Positions 8,772-18,813 are shown, numbered from the stretch's first letter. The stretch: 40,373 nt of DNA from Flavobacterium sp. (GCF_013823965.1 NZ_PNNA01000057.1:1-40373); one strand, 5' to 3'. Translations and numbers: made by a program. Notes: generated from the letters alone by a model not told the origin.

Positions 8772-8802
8772 CAAAATTACGCTTTTGCCAGGTGATATTC
8801 AA
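8772..8802 (-). promoter_or_regulatory. Promoter of the ybaB-like gene
   Basis: On the minus strand, TTG at 8802-8800 and TAATTTTG at 8779-8772 are 20 nt apart, a good Bacteroidota -33/-7 pair. The start is predicted near 8765, about 20 nt before the ATG. Confidence 0.65.
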
Positions 8803-8849
8803 TTTATTTTTTTAACTAAAAATAGATTCATTCTAAGGTCACTTTGTGT

Positions 8850-8857
8850 TATTTTTG
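8850..8857 (+). promoter_or_regulatory. -7 element of the S9 peptidase gene
   Basis: TATTTTTG matches TANNTTTG. The predicted start near 8864 leaves a leader of about 26 nt to the ATG at 8890 and argues against the longer reading frame beginning at 8785. No clear -33 element was seen. Confidence 0.5.
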
Positions 8858-8889
8858 TAAACTACAATACAAATTTGAAAGCTTACAAT

Positions 8890-10950
8890 ATGCCCAAAAT
8901 AATACAGCCACCTGTCGCTAAAATAATTCCAAAAAAAATGGAAAAATTCGGCGATGAGAGAATAGACAATTACTTTTGGCTGAATGACCGGAAAAATCCG
9001 GAAGTCATTGACTACCTGAACAAAGAGAATGCCTATTACAAAAAAATGACTGCCCACACGAAGGCTTTTCAGAAGGAATTGTTTGAAGAAATGAAGGCCA
9101 GAATCAAGGAAGATGACGAGTCGGTTCCATATTTATACAATGGGTATTACTACATTACCCGATTCGAAACCGGGAAAAATTATCCTATTTATTCCAGAAA
9201 AAAGGGAAGTCTTTCGGCCAAAGAGGAAATTATGTTCGATTGCAATAAAATGGCGAAGGGACATTCTTATTTTCAATTGGGAGGTTTGAGCATTAGCCCA
9301 GACAATAAGTTGGCCATTTTCAGTATCGATGTTGTTGGAAGAAGAATTTACAACATTCAAGTGAAAAACTTGGAAACTGGCGGCATTTTATCAGATAAAA
9401 TCGAAAAAGTTTCCGGAAATGCCGTTTGGGCCAATGATAATCAGACTGTTTTTTATTCCAGTCAAGACGAAGTGACCTTGCGTTCCGACAAGATTTTCAA
9501 ACATAAATTAGGGACAAAACAAACCGACGATGTTTTGGTTTATTTCGAAAAAAACGAAACCTATAATGTTGAAGTGGCCAAATCCAAGTCCAGAAAATAT
9601 TTGGCCATAGAATCCGGGAGTACTTTGACCACTGAATATCGAATATTGGAAGCCGACAATCCTGATGGGAAATTTAGAGTTTTTCAGAAACGAATTCGAG
9701 GATTGGAATACAGCATCAATCATTACGGCGACAGTTTTTACATTATGACTAATGCGGACAAAGCCACGAATTTCAAGTTGATGAAAACCTTGGAAACAGC
9801 CACTTCAAAAGAAAATTGGACGGAAGTTGTTCCACATCGCGAAGACGTTTTGTTGGAAGACATCGAGATTTTCAAGGATTTCCTAGTTATTGAAGAGCGA
9901 ACCAATGGCTTGAATAAAATCCGGATTATGCCTTGGAGTGGAACTGGGGAATATTATTTGCCTTTTGACAGCGAAACTTACACGGCTTACACTTCTACCA
10001 ACGTGGATTTTGACACCGATATTTTGCGTTATTCATACCAATCGATGACGACTCCTTCATCGGTGATTGATTTCAACATGAAAACAAAAACCAAGGAAAT
10101 CAAGAAAGAACAACAAGTTCTGGGCGGAAAATTCGACAAAAATAATTACACCGAGGAAAGAATTTGGGCCACAGCAAAAGATGGAACCAAGATTCCCATT
10201 TCGATGGTTTACAGAAAAGGACTAAATAAAAACGGTAAAAACCCGTTGTTGCTTTATGCCTACGGCTCCTACGGACATTCGATGGACGCCACCTTCTCCT
10301 CCACCCGATTGACATTGCTCGACCGAGGATTTATGTTTGCCATAGCGCACATTCGCGGAGGAGAAGATTTGGGAAGACAATGGTATGAAGACGGAAAATT
10401 GTTGAAAAAGAAAAACACCTTTACCGATTTTATTGATTGTTCCAAGCACGTAATCGAACAAAAATACACATCAGCGGAGCATTTGTATGCCGAAGGCGGT
10501 TCGGCAGGAGGATTGTTGATGGGGGTGATCGTAAATTTGGCACCGGAATTATACCACGGAATCATTGCACAAGTTCCATTTGTGGATGTAATGACGACCA
10601 TGTTAGACGAAAGCATTCCGCTTACAACTGGAGAATACGACGAATGGGGCAACCCAAACGTTAAAAAATATTACAATTACATGCGATCTTATTCGCCTTA
10701 TGATAATGTAAAAAAACAAAGTTATCCCAACATGTATGTTTCGACGGGGCTACACGATTCACAGGTACAGTATTGGGAACCAGCTAAATGGGTTGCTAAA
10801 TTAAGACATTTAAAAACAGATAATTCCGTGTTGTTTTTAGATACAAATATGGCAGCGGGTCACGGAGGGGCATCGGGAAGATTTGAAGCCATCAAGGAAT
10901 TGGCCAAAGAGTACAGTTTTTTATTAGATTTAGAAAAAATTGAAAAGTAA
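8890..10950 (+). CDS. Oligopeptidase B-like S9 family prolyl oligopeptidase
   Basis: A 686-residue serine oligopeptidase of family S9A, most like oligopeptidase B. It has an N-terminal seven-bladed propeller (about residues 70-400), which limits access to short peptides, then an alpha/beta-hydrolase domain. The catalytic triad is visible: Ser538 in EGGSAGGLL, Asp623 in LHDSQVQYW and His658 in AAGHGGASG. No signal peptide is seen from the start at 8890 (MPKIIQPPV), so a cytoplasmic location is likely. The start at 8890 is preferred because the -7 element lies upstream within the longer frame. It is a single-gene unit, followed by the cysteine synthase-family gene with its own promoter. Cleavage after basic residues is inferred from family similarity only. 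Confidence 0.88.
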   Translation: MPKIIQPPVAKIIPKKMEKFGDERIDNYFWLNDRKNPEVIDYLNKENAYYKKMTAHTKAFQKELFEEMKARIKEDDESVPYLYNGYYYITRFETGKNYPIYSRKKGSLSAKEEIMFDCNKMAKGHSYFQLGGLSISPDNKLAIFSIDVVGRRIYNIQVKNLETGGILSDKIEKVSGNAVWANDNQTVFYSSQDEVTLRSDKIFKHKLGTKQTDDVLVYFEKNETYNVEVAKSKSRKYLAIESGSTLTTEYRILEADNPDGKFRVFQKRIRGLEYSINHYGDSFYIMTNADKATNFKLMKTLETATSKENWTEVVPHREDVLLEDIEIFKDFLVIEERTNGLNKIRIMPWSGTGEYYLPFDSETYTAYTSTNVDFDTDILRYSYQSMTTPSSVIDFNMKTKTKEIKKEQQVLGGKFDKNNYTEERIWATAKDGTKIPISMVYRKGLNKNGKNPLLLYAYGSYGHSMDATFSSTRLTLLDRGFMFAIAHIRGGEDLGRQWYEDGKLLKKKNTFTDFIDCSKHVIEQKYTSAEHLYAEGGSAGGLLMGVIVNLAPELYHGIIAQVPFVDVMTTMLDESIPLTTGEYDEWGNPNVKKYYNYMRSYSPYDNVKKQSYPNMYVSTGLHDSQVQYWEPAKWVAKLRHLKTDNSVLFLDTNMAAGHGGASGRFEAIKELAKEYSFLLDLEKIEK

Positions 10951-10973
10951 TTAGAATATTTTTGTTAAATTTG
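10940..10973 (+). promoter_or_regulatory. Promoter of the cysteine synthase-family gene
   Basis: TTG at 10940-10942 and TAAATTTG at 10966-10973, 23 nt apart. A second match, TATTTTTG at 10957-10964, overlaps the same region. Either would place the transcript start before the ATG at 11022; the in-frame start at 10962 lies inside the promoter. Confidence 0.5.
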
Positions 10974-11021
10974 CAGGGATTTTGGTTAAATTTAAAAGTG
11001 TCCTTGATTAACTATTTTTTT

Positions 11022-12062
11022 ATGAAAGAAGAAATTAACGCTTATAATAATATTTTAGAATTAATAGGTAATACTCCACTTGTTAAACTAAATAAAGTTA
11101 CCGAAGAATTAGATGGAAATTTTTACGCTAAAATAGAAGCCTTTAATCCCGGTCATTCCACCAAAGACAGAATTGCTTTATTCATATTAGAAGAAGCCGA
11201 AAGAAAAGGAATCCTTTCTCCTGGCGACACCATCATAGAAACGACCTCAGGAAATACCGGTTTTAGCTTGGCAATGGTAAGTATCATTAAGGGCTACAAC
11301 TGTATTTTGGCAGTTACTTCAAAATCATCCAAGGACAAAATCGACATGCTTCGCAGTTTAGGAGCCAAAGTGTATGTTTGTCCAGCACATGTTTCTGCAG
11401 ACGATGAACGATCTTACTACAGTGTTGCCAAACGTTTGCACGAAGAAACCAAGGGTTCCGTTTATATCAATCAGTACTTCAATCAACTCAATGTTGATGC
11501 CCATTATAAATCTACAGGACCAGAAATTTGGGAACAAACAAACGGAAAAATAACCCATCTTATCGCTTGTAGCGGAACAGGTGGAACCATTTCAGGAACC
11601 GCAAAATACTTGAAAGAGCAAAATCCAAACATTAGAATTTTAGGTGTGGATGCTTTTGGTTCCGTTTTAAAAAAATACCACGAGACTAAAGAATTTGACA
11701 ATAAAGAAATTTATCCATATCGAATTGAAGGTTTAGGAAAAAACTTGATTCCATCGGCCACGGATTTTGACGTAATCGATCAATTTATGAAGGTTACCGA
11801 TGAAGAAAGTGCCCACGCAACAAGAGAATTAGCCAGAAAAGAAGGTTTGTTCGTTGGTTACACTTCCGGCGCTGTGCTTCAAGCCATTAGACAATATTCC
11901 GAAGAAGGCGAATTTGACAAAAACAGTAATGTAATTGCCATTTTTCCTGATCACGGTTCCCGATACATGAGCAAAGTATTCAGCGATGACTGGATGAACG
12001 ATCAAGGTTTCTTTGACAGCATTAACGAAGAAGAAGCCCAAAAAATTGAATTTATAAAATAA
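11022..12062 (+). CDS. PLP-dependent cysteine synthase / cystathionine beta-synthase family protein
   Basis: A 346-residue fold-type II PLP enzyme. The Schiff-base lysine is Lys48 in NPGHSTKDR, the substrate loop is TTSGNTGFS, and the phosphate-binding loop is [11 protein letters not shown]. The C-terminal [10 protein letters not shown] carries the usual PLP-nitrogen serine region. This combination is shared by O-acetylserine sulfhydrylases and cystathionine beta-synthases. The [10 protein letters not shown] variant and the extended C-terminus ([10 protein letters not shown]) lean towards the CBS-like branch, but no CBS regulatory domains are present. The start at 11022 gives the standard N-terminus ([11 protein letters not shown]). 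A terminator follows. It is involved in sulfur amino acid metabolism; choosing between cysteine synthesis and transsulfuration needs a phylogeny. Confidence 0.88.
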   Translation: MKEEINAYNNILELIGNTPLVKLNKVTEELDGNFYAKIEAFNPGHSTKDRIALFILEEAERKGILSPGDTIIETTSGNTGFSLAMVSIIKGYNCILAVTSKSSKDKIDMLRSLGAKVYVCPAHVSADDERSYYSVAKRLHEETKGSVYINQYFNQLNVDAHYKSTGPEIWEQTNGKITHLIACSGTGGTISGTAKYLKEQNPNIRILGVDAFGSVLKKYHETKEFDNKEIYPYRIEGLGKNLIPSATDFDVIDQFMKVTDEESAHATRELARKEGLFVGYTSGAVLQAIRQYSEEGEFDKNSNVIAIFPDHGSRYMSKVFSDDWMNDQGFFDSINEEEAQKIEFIK

Positions 12063-12084
12063 ATTTTAAATCTAAATTTTACAT

Positions 12085-12126
12085 AAAAAAAACTCCATTC
12101 AGACTTATCGAATGGAGTTTTTTTTT
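12085..12126. terminator. Bidirectional intrinsic terminator
   Basis: Arms A8-CTCCATTC (12085-12100) and GAATGGAG-T (12110-12126) with a 9-nt loop and A/T runs on both sides. It lies between the convergent cysteine synthase-family and L,D-transpeptidase-like genes. Confidence 0.88.
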
Positions 12127-12138
12127 ATTGATCTGGAT

Positions 12139-12852
12139 CTACATGGCTTTCAAAACTTCCAAATTCCCCATAATTATGGTTGGGTTTTGTTTTGGATCGA
12201 GCCAGTTCACCATCAACTTCATGTAGTCTTCTTTAATGGCGACACAGCCCGCGGTAAAAGAATCAGATTTTAAAGCCAAATGAAAAAAGATGGCACTTCC
12301 TTTCCCTTTTACGACTGGTTTTGTATTGTATTCTATCACCGTGCAATATTTATAAACGTCCGTATCCAATAATAGATTTTCATACGATTTTGCATTTGTA
12401 AAACCGCTCACGTGCTTGTTGTAATCAGCTGAATTAACATCATCAATCCATTTGTCATTCTTAGTGGTTTGCTGGTTGTCCAATAATGTGTTGGTTTGTT
12501 TTTCGTAAGAAAATAATTTTCCAATTTTAAAAATTCCCGTTGGAGATTTCCCGTCACCTTCAACTTTCATTTGTGGCAAAGCAAAACCATTTTTACCAAT
12601 TGCCGCTTCTATTGGACTTTGTTTTACAACCCATTTATTGTCTTTTTTTTCCAAAGCCACAAAAACAGCCGTAAAACTTTCCGGTTTTTCGTTATACACA
12701 ACAAGTAATTGCCCAACATTCTCTAATTGCACTTTATTTTTTTCGGCAATTGACAATACATTTTCAATTGCACTTTTGTCCGTTTGCGCCTTTGTGTTAG
12801 TCATCGAAAACAATATTATTGTCAAGATTAAAAGTTTATTTGAAAGTTTCAT
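12139..12852 (-). CDS. L,D-transpeptidase-like exported protein (YkuD/ErfK type)
   Basis: A 237-residue protein with a Sec signal peptide (residues 1 to about 22, ...SMTNTKAQ). Its core resembles L,D-transpeptidase catalytic domains: GDGKSPTGIFKIG near residue 100 and the catalytic segment with His191 (FFHLAL) and Cys203 (SFTAGCVAI), corresponding to the YkuD H...S-x-GC signature. Such enzymes cross-link peptidoglycan or attach proteins to it in the periplasm. This subgroup (the L,D-peptidoglycan transpeptidase-like YkuD branch) is divergent and lacks the usual HG before the serine, so the substrate is uncertain. It is transcribed alone and divergently from lpxD, and shares a terminator with the upstream convergent gene. 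Confidence 0.82.
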   Translation of the reverse strand: MKLSNKLLILTIILFSMTNTKAQTDKSAIENVLSIAEKNKVQLENVGQLLVVYNEKPESFTAVFVALEKKDNKWVVKQSPIEAAIGKNGFALPQMKVEGDGKSPTGIFKIGKLFSYEKQTNTLLDNQQTTKNDKWIDDVNSADYNKHVSGFTNAKSYENLLLDTDVYKYCTVIEYNTKPVVKGKGSAIFFHLALKSDSFTAGCVAIKEDYMKLMVNWLDPKQNPTIIMGNLEVLKAM

Positions 12853-13058
12853 ATTACTTTGAGTTAGTATTTGCTGAATTTAAATTACTTTTCGTCTTCA
12901 AATATAACCAATTAATCATAAGATTAATACATTGCTTTTCACTCGATTTTAGTGACACAAAATATTAAAAACCACCATCTCCTTAATCGATTAGGAATTT
13001 TAAAACAAATTTGTTTTATTTGATTAATAAATCCCAAATTTAATACAATTCAAGAATA

Positions 13059-14057
13059 ATGAAATCCTATTCCATCCAAGAAATTAACGAAGTTATAAAA
13101 GGCACTATTGTTGGTGAAACTTCCATAATAATCACGGCTCCAGAGCAATTAGAACTTGCCGGATCTTCTGAAATTTCATTCATTGGAAACAAAAAATACG
13201 AAAAGTTTTGGGAAACTTCCAAAGCTTGTGCTGCCATAGTCAACGAGGACATTTCCATCCAACCCGGTAAAAACAGGGTTTTCATCAAAGTGCAAAATGC
13301 TGATTTGGCCATGTCCCAAGTCTTGGAACTTTTCGCGCCGCCCACTCCATTATTTAGCATTGATATTCACCCAAAAGCAATTATCGAAAAAACGGCCGTT
13401 ATAGGAAACGGAACCCGAATTGGAGCTGGAAGTTATATTGGTGCAAAAGTGAAAATTGGCGAAAACGTCACCATTTATCCCAATGTTACCATCCTAGACG
13501 AATGTACTATTGGAAAAAACACGATAATATGGTCGGGAGCGGTGGTTCGGGAACGTTGTCATATTGGCAATGACTGCATCATTCATCCCAATGCAACGAT
13601 TGGCGCAGATGGTTTTGGATTTCGTCCTTGTCCGGAAAAAGGTTTAGCCAAAATTCCGCAAATTGGGAACGTGATTCTGGGCAACTGTGTCGAAATTGGC
13701 GCAAATTCATGTGTTGACAGAGGAAAATTCAGTTCCACGATCATAGACGATGGTTGCAAAATTGATAATTTAATCCAAATTGGTCATAATAGTAAACTGG
13801 GGAAATTCTGCATTATGGCAGGACAAAGCGGTTTAGCCGGTTCTGTAACTTTAGGAAACGGCGTCATCATTGGCGGAAGCGCTTCCATCACAGACCACGT
13901 GACCATTGGTAATGGATCAACTATTGGCGGAGGTTCCGGCGTGACCAAGGACGTTCCTGCCGGCGCAACCTTGTTGGGCTATCCTGCCATAGATGCCCGC
14001 GACACACTAAGACAATGGGCTATTTTAAAACGATTGGTCAACGAGTCAAAAAAATAG
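13059..14057 (+). CDS. lpxD: UDP-3-O-acylglucosamine N-acyltransferase (LpxD)
   Basis: Adds the N-linked 3-hydroxyacyl chain in the third step of lipid A synthesis at the cytoplasmic side of the inner membrane. The 332-residue protein has an N-terminal uridine-binding domain (about 1-100), a long left-handed beta-helix of hexapeptide repeats (about 103-300; for example IGAGSYIGAKVKIGENVTIY) and a C-terminal helix. The catalytic histidine is expected at His243 in IQIGHNSKLG, and IGADGFGF near residue 181 is the usual LpxD signature. It stands alone, away from lpxC, fabZ and lpxA, which often carry a linked lpxD in this phylum, so this may be a second copy. The family call is strong. Confidence 0.88.
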   Translation: MKSYSIQEINEVIKGTIVGETSIIITAPEQLELAGSSEISFIGNKKYEKFWETSKACAAIVNEDISIQPGKNRVFIKVQNADLAMSQVLELFAPPTPLFSIDIHPKAIIEKTAVIGNGTRIGAGSYIGAKVKIGENVTIYPNVTILDECTIGKNTIIWSGAVVRERCHIGNDCIIHPNATIGADGFGFRPCPEKGLAKIPQIGNVILGNCVEIGANSCVDRGKFSSTIIDDGCKIDNLIQIGHNSKLGKFCIMAGQSGLAGSVTLGNGVIIGGSASITDHVTIGNGSTIGGGSGVTKDVPAGATLLGYPAIDARDTLRQWAILKRLVNESKK

Positions 14058-14074
14058 ACGTTTAAAATAAAAAC

Positions 14075-14128
14075 TACCGCAAATTCGCAGATTTTAAAAT
14101 TATGTTTTTAGGCTGCGAATTTGCGGTA
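14075..14128. repeat. Palindromic intergenic repeat, copy 2
   Basis: Perfect 16-nt inverted repeat (14075-14090 and 14113-14128) around a 22-nt loop. The arms contain ACCGCAAATTCGCA, identical to the core of the palindrome at 1175-1233. Loops and flanks of the two copies are unrelated, which points to a dispersed element conserved as a stem. It lies after lpxD. Confidence 0.78.
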
Positions 14129-14244
14129 AATTATTTTCAAAAGTTTATACTAATGCAAGCTTTTTTTGCATTCAATACTAAAATTTGTTCCAATGAATTT
14201 TCGTAAATTAGCCATCTCTTTTTTTATACAAACACAATTTCACT

Positions 14245-15870
14245 ATGGACTTGAACTTCAATAAAAACGAAGACCACAATAAACTCCTTCTTTCCGATTT
14301 GCGTCACAGATTTGCCAAAATAAAAATGGGCGGAGGAGAAAAACGCATCCAAAAATTACATTCCGAAGGAAAAATGACGGCGCGAGAACGCATTGAATAT
14401 TTACTTGACAAAGGAAAATGTATTGAAATTGGAGCTTTCGTTGGCGAAGGAATGTATCAAGAATATGGCGGATGCCCTTCGGGCGGTGTTGTCGTAAAAA
14501 TGGGATACATTAGAGGAAAACAATGCATTGTCGTTGCCAATGATGCGACCGTAAAAGCGGGAGCCTGGTTCCCAATTACGGCAAAGAAAAATCTCAGAGC
14601 GCAAGAAATTGCCATAGAAAATAGAATTCCAATTATTTATTTAGTCGATTCAGCTGGCGTATTTTTGCCTTTGCAAGACGAAATTTTCCCTGACAAGGAA
14701 CACTTTGGACGCATATTCAGAAATAATGCCATAATGAGCAGTATGGGAATTACCCAAATTTCGGCCGTTATGGGAAGTTGCGTTGCCGGTGGCGCTTATC
14801 TTCCAATAATGAGTGACGAGGCTTTGATTGTGGACAAAACGGGAAGTATTTTCTTGGCAGGAAGTTATTTGGTCAAAGCGGCCATTGGCGAAAGCATTGA
14901 CAATGAAACCCTTGGCGGAGCCACGACTCATTGCGAAATTTCGGGAGTTACAGATTATAAAGCCAAGGACGACAAAGACGCTTTGGACAAAATAAAAAAT
15001 ATTGTTGACAAAATTGGTGATTATGACAAAGCCGGATTCAGCCGAATTAAAGCTCTAAAACCAGCTTTGAACGAAAATGACATTTACGGCATTTTGCCAA
15101 AAGCCCGCAATGAGCAATACGATATGATGGAAATCATCAGCCGATTAGTGGATGATTCCGAGTTTGAAGCCTACAAAGAAGGCTACGGAAAAACCATAAT
15201 TACCGGTTATGCCAGAATTGATGGTTGGGCTGTGGGAATTGTTGCCAATCAAAGAAAAGTGGTCAAAACAAAGACGGGTGAAATGCAATTTGGCGGCGTG
15301 ATTTATTCGGATTCTGCAGACAAAGCCACCCGATTTATTGCCAATTGCAACCAGAAAAAAATTCCATTGGTTTTTATTCAAGATGTGACGGGATTTATGG
15401 TGGGTTCCAAATCAGAATTTGGCGGAATCATAAAAGACGGTGCCAAAATGGTGAATGCCGTTTCTAATTCGGTGGTACCAAAATTTACCGTAATCGTGGG
15501 AAATTCGTATGGTGCAGGAAATTATGCCATGTGCGGAAAAGCTTATGACCCAAGACTAATCGTGGCGTGGCCAAGTGCAGAACTCGCCGTTATGGGCGGA
15601 ACTCAAGCCGCAAAAGTATTGGCACAAATTGAAGCTTCTTCGCTGAAAGCAAAAGGAGAAATCGTGGACGAGGCCAAGGAAAAAGAACTTTTAGAAAAAA
15701 TAAAGGCGCGATACGACGAACAAGTTTCCCCTTATTATTCGGCATCACGACTTTGGACAGATGCCATCATTGATCCCTTGGACACCAGAAAATGGATTTC
15801 GATGGGAATTGAAGCGGCGAACCACTCGCCTATCGAGAAAAAATTTAATTTAGGAGTAATTCAGGTTTAA
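14245..15870 (+). CDS. Acyl-CoA carboxylase beta (carboxyltransferase) subunit, methylcrotonyl-CoA type
   Basis: A 541-residue biotin-dependent carboxyltransferase. The two crotonase-like halves are clear. The first contains GGCPSGGVVVKMG and the oxyanion-hole MGSCVAGGAYLPIMSD near residue 175. The second contains GGVIYSDSADKATRFI, LVFIQDVTGFMVG and IVGNSYGAGNYAMCGKAY. The last motif and overall length fit the methylcrotonyl-CoA carboxylase beta branch best, pointing to leucine breakdown, but propionyl or geranyl-CoA substrates are possible. The biotin carboxylase/carrier alpha subunit is not in the window. Its stop is two bases before the next ATG, so it heads an operon with the alpha/beta hydrolase gene. 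Confidence 0.87.
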   Translation: MDLNFNKNEDHNKLLLSDLRHRFAKIKMGGGEKRIQKLHSEGKMTARERIEYLLDKGKCIEIGAFVGEGMYQEYGGCPSGGVVVKMGYIRGKQCIVVANDATVKAGAWFPITAKKNLRAQEIAIENRIPIIYLVDSAGVFLPLQDEIFPDKEHFGRIFRNNAIMSSMGITQISAVMGSCVAGGAYLPIMSDEALIVDKTGSIFLAGSYLVKAAIGESIDNETLGGATTHCEISGVTDYKAKDDKDALDKIKNIVDKIGDYDKAGFSRIKALKPALNENDIYGILPKARNEQYDMMEIISRLVDDSEFEAYKEGYGKTIITGYARIDGWAVGIVANQRKVVKTKTGEMQFGGVIYSDSADKATRFIANCNQKKIPLVFIQDVTGFMVGSKSEFGGIIKDGAKMVNAVSNSVVPKFTVIVGNSYGAGNYAMCGKAYDPRLIVAWPSAELAVMGGTQAAKVLAQIEASSLKAKGEIVDEAKEKELLEKIKARYDEQVSPYYSASRLWTDAIIDPLDTRKWISMGIEAANHSPIEKKFNLGVIQV

Positions 15871-15872
15871 AT

Positions 15873-16640
15873 ATGAAAAAAATATTCTTGTTGGTAATCG
15901 TTTTGATTTCAATAAATATAAATGCACAGAAACTTCATGAAAACGGAAAATATGTTGATGTCAATGGCGTAAAACTATATTATGAAGTGTATGGCGAAGG
16001 TGAACCATTGTTGATGATTCATGGCAATGGAGGCTCTTTTATATGTTTTGAAAATCAAGTAGAAGAATTCTCGAAGCATTTTAAAGTTCTATTGGTTGAT
16101 TGTAGGGGAAGAGGAAATTCGAGTTATAAAAAAGGTGTTGAATTGACTTTTGATCTCCAGGTTGAAGACTTTAGTTTGTTTCTTGAAAAATTAAACATCA
16201 AAAAAACAAATATTGTGGGTTGGAGCGATGGTGGAATAATAGGCTTATTACTTGCCCTAAAACATCCCGAAAAAGTGAATAAATTAGTGACATCAGGAGC
16301 CAATATATTTCCGGAAGGAGTTATTCATCTGGATGACATGAAGAAAACAGTTCTAGATTTAGAAAGTAAAAATTCAAATCACGAAAATGATTTGGCCATA
16401 GATTTAATCAATTTAGACATTAAATATCCCAATTTAAGTTTCGCTAATTTGAATGTCATACAATCCAAAAGTTTAATTATTGCCGGCGATCACGACGAAA
16501 TTAAAAACGACCACACATTAAAAATATTTGAATCCATACCCAATGCACAATTAGCAATTTTGCCCAATAGTTCACATTCTGCATTGATAGAAAACGCAAG
16601 TCTTTTTAACCCAATAGTTCTAAAGTTTTTAACCGAATAA
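15873..16640 (+). CDS. Exported alpha/beta hydrolase
   Basis: A 255-residue alpha/beta-hydrolase with an N-terminal signal peptide (residues 1 to about 18, ...SININAQ), so probably periplasmic. It shows the oxyanion-hole HGNGGS, DCRGRGNS, the nucleophile elbow GWSDGG with Ser118, and a C-terminal GDHDE acid and SSHSAL histidine, the usual triad order. It starts two bases after the carboxylase stop, so the pair is co-transcribed. The function is probably an esterase or lactonase; no substrate can be inferred, and the partner gene suggests no specific pathway. A strong terminator follows. Confidence 0.82.
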   Translation: MKKIFLLVIVLISININAQKLHENGKYVDVNGVKLYYEVYGEGEPLLMIHGNGGSFICFENQVEEFSKHFKVLLVDCRGRGNSSYKKGVELTFDLQVEDFSLFLEKLNIKKTNIVGWSDGGIIGLLLALKHPEKVNKLVTSGANIFPEGVIHLDDMKKTVLDLESKNSNHENDLAIDLINLDIKYPNLSFANLNVIQSKSLIIAGDHDEIKNDHTLKIFESIPNAQLAILPNSSHSALIENASLFNPIVLKFLTE

Positions 16641-16645
16641 TTTTA

Positions 16646-16680
16646 AAAAAAAGGGAGAATTTAAAAATCTCCCTTTTTTT
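16646..16680. terminator. Bidirectional intrinsic terminator
   Basis: Arms 16646-16658 (A7-GGGAGA) and 16668-16680 (TCTCCC-T7) with a 9-nt loop. It lies between the convergent hydrolase and menE-like genes and has T-tracts in both directions. Confidence 0.87.
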
Positions 16681-16701
16681 ATTGTTGCAATTTGAAATAA
16701 T

Positions 16702-17760
16702 CTATTGTCTTACAGACTGCATACTTTCAGTTCTCATGATTTTTCCGGTGGCAGTTTCGTTGAACTTTGGAATAAACACTACTTCTTTAGGCTTTTCGAA
16801 TTTGTCCAAAACAGCAAAAACGGAATCTTCAATTACCATAGGTTCGCCTTCCACGTAAAGCACCGCTTTTTGTCCAAGAGTTTCGTCGGGCTGGCCGGAA
16901 ACAAAATAACGTCTTGGAATCAAGGTAGAAAGTTTGTCCTCGATGCGTTCCGGCATCAATTTCACGCCACCGCTGTTGATGATGTTGTCGTATCTTCCTT
17001 CCCAACTGAATTGGGTGTCAGAAATTAAATTAACGATGTCATTGGTAACGATTTTATCCTTGCTTATGTTTTTGGCATCAATAACCAGACATTGTCTGTC
17101 ATCTTTCGAGACTTTTACGTTTGGCAAAACAGTAAACGCTTTTTCACCTATTTTTTTGGCGGCAATGTGAGTGATAGTTTCTGTCATACCGTAAGTTTCA
17201 TAAATGTCCATTGGCAATTTTACCAATTCTTGCTCTAATGCTTTATGCACTTTTACACCGCCAATAATTAATTTTTTTATCTTTTTGGCTTTCAGTTTTT
17301 CCAAAGAATTTTTTGCTTGCAGCGGAACCATTGCACAAAAATCAAATTCCTCGTCAATGTTTTTTAACGGGTCTGAATTGGGCTCCACGAATTTCATGTC
17401 CAATCCTAAAATAAAAGAGCGAACAAACATCATTTTTCCTGCCACGTAATTGGTTGGCAAACAGTGCAACATGGTATCGCCCGGTTTCAAACCAAAGAAA
17501 TCTCCTGTTGCCAAAGCCGAATCCAACATCGCTTGTTTTTCAATTCTGATGACTTTTGGAGTTCCCGTAGTTCCTGAAGTATTCAACTCAATATAAGACT
17601 TTTCGTCAAACCAATCCAATAAAAAGTTCCCCACGTGCTGCTCAAAAGGTTCTCCTTCTTTTATAAAACAGTAGGCAACGTAAAACATTTCTTCAAGGTT
17701 TATATGATAGCCGTTCAATTTAAAACGATTATGTATGTTTTTGTATGTGATTTTGCTCAT
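16702..17760 (-). CDS. menE: o-Succinylbenzoate-CoA ligase-like AMP-binding enzyme
   Basis: A 352-residue adenylate-forming enzyme. The phosphate-binding motif is TSGTTGTPK (residues 61-69), followed by YETYGMTET near residue 191, the acyl-adenylate aspartate region WEGRYDNIINSGG and the C-terminal catalytic lysine in NETATGKIMR. The short length, missing most of the usual N-terminal domain, is typical of Bacteroidota MenE, which activates o-succinylbenzoate with CoA for menaquinone synthesis. It lies 23 nt downstream of the CPBP protease gene on the same strand, so the two are probably one transcript. No other men gene is in view. An acyl-CoA ligase of other specificity remains possible. Confidence 0.8.
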   Translation of the reverse strand: MSKITYKNIHNRFKLNGYHINLEEMFYVAYCFIKEGEPFEQHVGNFLLDWFDEKSYIELNTSGTTGTPKVIRIEKQAMLDSALATGDFFGLKPGDTMLHCLPTNYVAGKMMFVRSFILGLDMKFVEPNSDPLKNIDEEFDFCAMVPLQAKNSLEKLKAKKIKKLIIGGVKVHKALEQELVKLPMDIYETYGMTETITHIAAKKIGEKAFTVLPNVKVSKDDRQCLVIDAKNISKDKIVTNDIVNLISDTQFSWEGRYDNIINSGGVKLMPERIEDKLSTLIPRRYFVSGQPDETLGQKAVLYVEGEPMVIEDSVFAVLDKFEKPKEVVFIPKFNETATGKIMRTESMQSVRQ

Positions 17761-17783
17761 TTAATATGTTGTTTTTGAATTAT

Positions 17784-18695
17784 TTATAGATTTTCAATTT
17801 GGATTTTGCCAGTAAGTTTTGCTGTCCAATGATTCCAGTTGTATTTTTTAGCAAATATAAATAAGATAATCGGATAGACAATTACAATCGAAACTATCAT
17901 TTCATTTAACATGTCAACAGGGTTTTCTACTCCAGAATATCTAAAAACGGCATCCGTGTGCAAAGCCGAAAAATCAGAAGTGATCAACAAGGCAGCCATC
18001 AGATTATTTCCCAAATGAAATCCCAAAGCCAATTCCAGACTTTCGTCCATTAGTGTTATTATTCCAAGAAAAAAACCGGTTCCAATATAAAACACCATGA
18101 CACCATAACCCATATTGGCCACTTCTGGATTGGCGCTGTGAAATAACCCAAACATGACAGAAGTAATCAGCAAAGGAAACCATCTATTCTGGGCTATAAT
18201 TCCAATTTGTTGCATTAAATATCCCCTGAACAAATATTCTTCGAAACCTATTTGAAACGGGAACAACAAGATGCTGATGAGGAACAAAACAGCAAATTTC
18301 ATCGGATTAAAATTCCATAAAATAGAGGAACTGTCCATCGAATAAGAAATGGCAAAAGCAGCAATGGTCATCAAAACGATTAATCCAAAAGAGAACAGTA
18401 TTTTTTTATAATCCACTTCATTTCTGGAGGTGGTTAGCGAAAGAATACTTCGTTTGTGCAACACCCGAACCAACAAAAACAACATTCCCAACAAGAGAAT
18501 GAATGGTGACAGATTAATAAAAAGCGACAAATTATTCGGAATTTCGCTCATTGATTTATATACTTCATCCATTTCTTCTTTGGACATCAAAAAATACGCA
18601 ATGAAGTTTGCAACAAATATTCCTGCGGTCAACAATGTGGTAATAACAACTCGCCACCAAGTATTATCGCCTTTATACGCTTGATTTATAAACAT
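17784..18695 (-). CDS. CPBP family intramembrane metalloprotease
   Basis: A 303-residue polytopic inner-membrane protein of the CAAX protease/bacteriocin-processing (CPBP, Abi) family. About seven hydrophobic segments are visible. The family motif EExxxR appears as FEEYLFRGYL (Glu152, Glu153, Arg157). The following motif FGLFHSANPE gives a second catalytic histidine, and HLGNNL near residue 227 gives the H-x-x-x-N motif. All key residues are present, so an active protease is expected. It is the first gene of a two-gene unit with menE; the reason for that pairing is not known. Substrates in Bacteroidota are undefined. Confidence 0.85.
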   Translation of the reverse strand: MFINQAYKGDNTWWRVVITTLLTAGIFVANFIAYFLMSKEEMDEVYKSMSEIPNNLSLFINLSPFILLLGMLFLLVRVLHKRSILSLTTSRNEVDYKKILFSFGLIVLMTIAAFAISYSMDSSSILWNFNPMKFAVLFLISILLFPFQIGFEEYLFRGYLMQQIGIIAQNRWFPLLITSVMFGLFHSANPEVANMGYGVMVFYIGTGFFLGIITLMDESLELALGFHLGNNLMAALLITSDFSALHTDAVFRYSGVENPVDMLNEMIVSIVIVYPIILFIFAKKYNWNHWTAKLTGKIQIENL

Positions 18696-18813
18696 TTGAT
18701 AAATTTTGATTGGTTTAAAATAAAAATAGGTTTTACTTATGTTTGCAAGCCCGAATTTAACATAATTTTCCGTTTTTATCTCTTACTTTGCAAAAAATTA
18801 AACCCTTACATAA

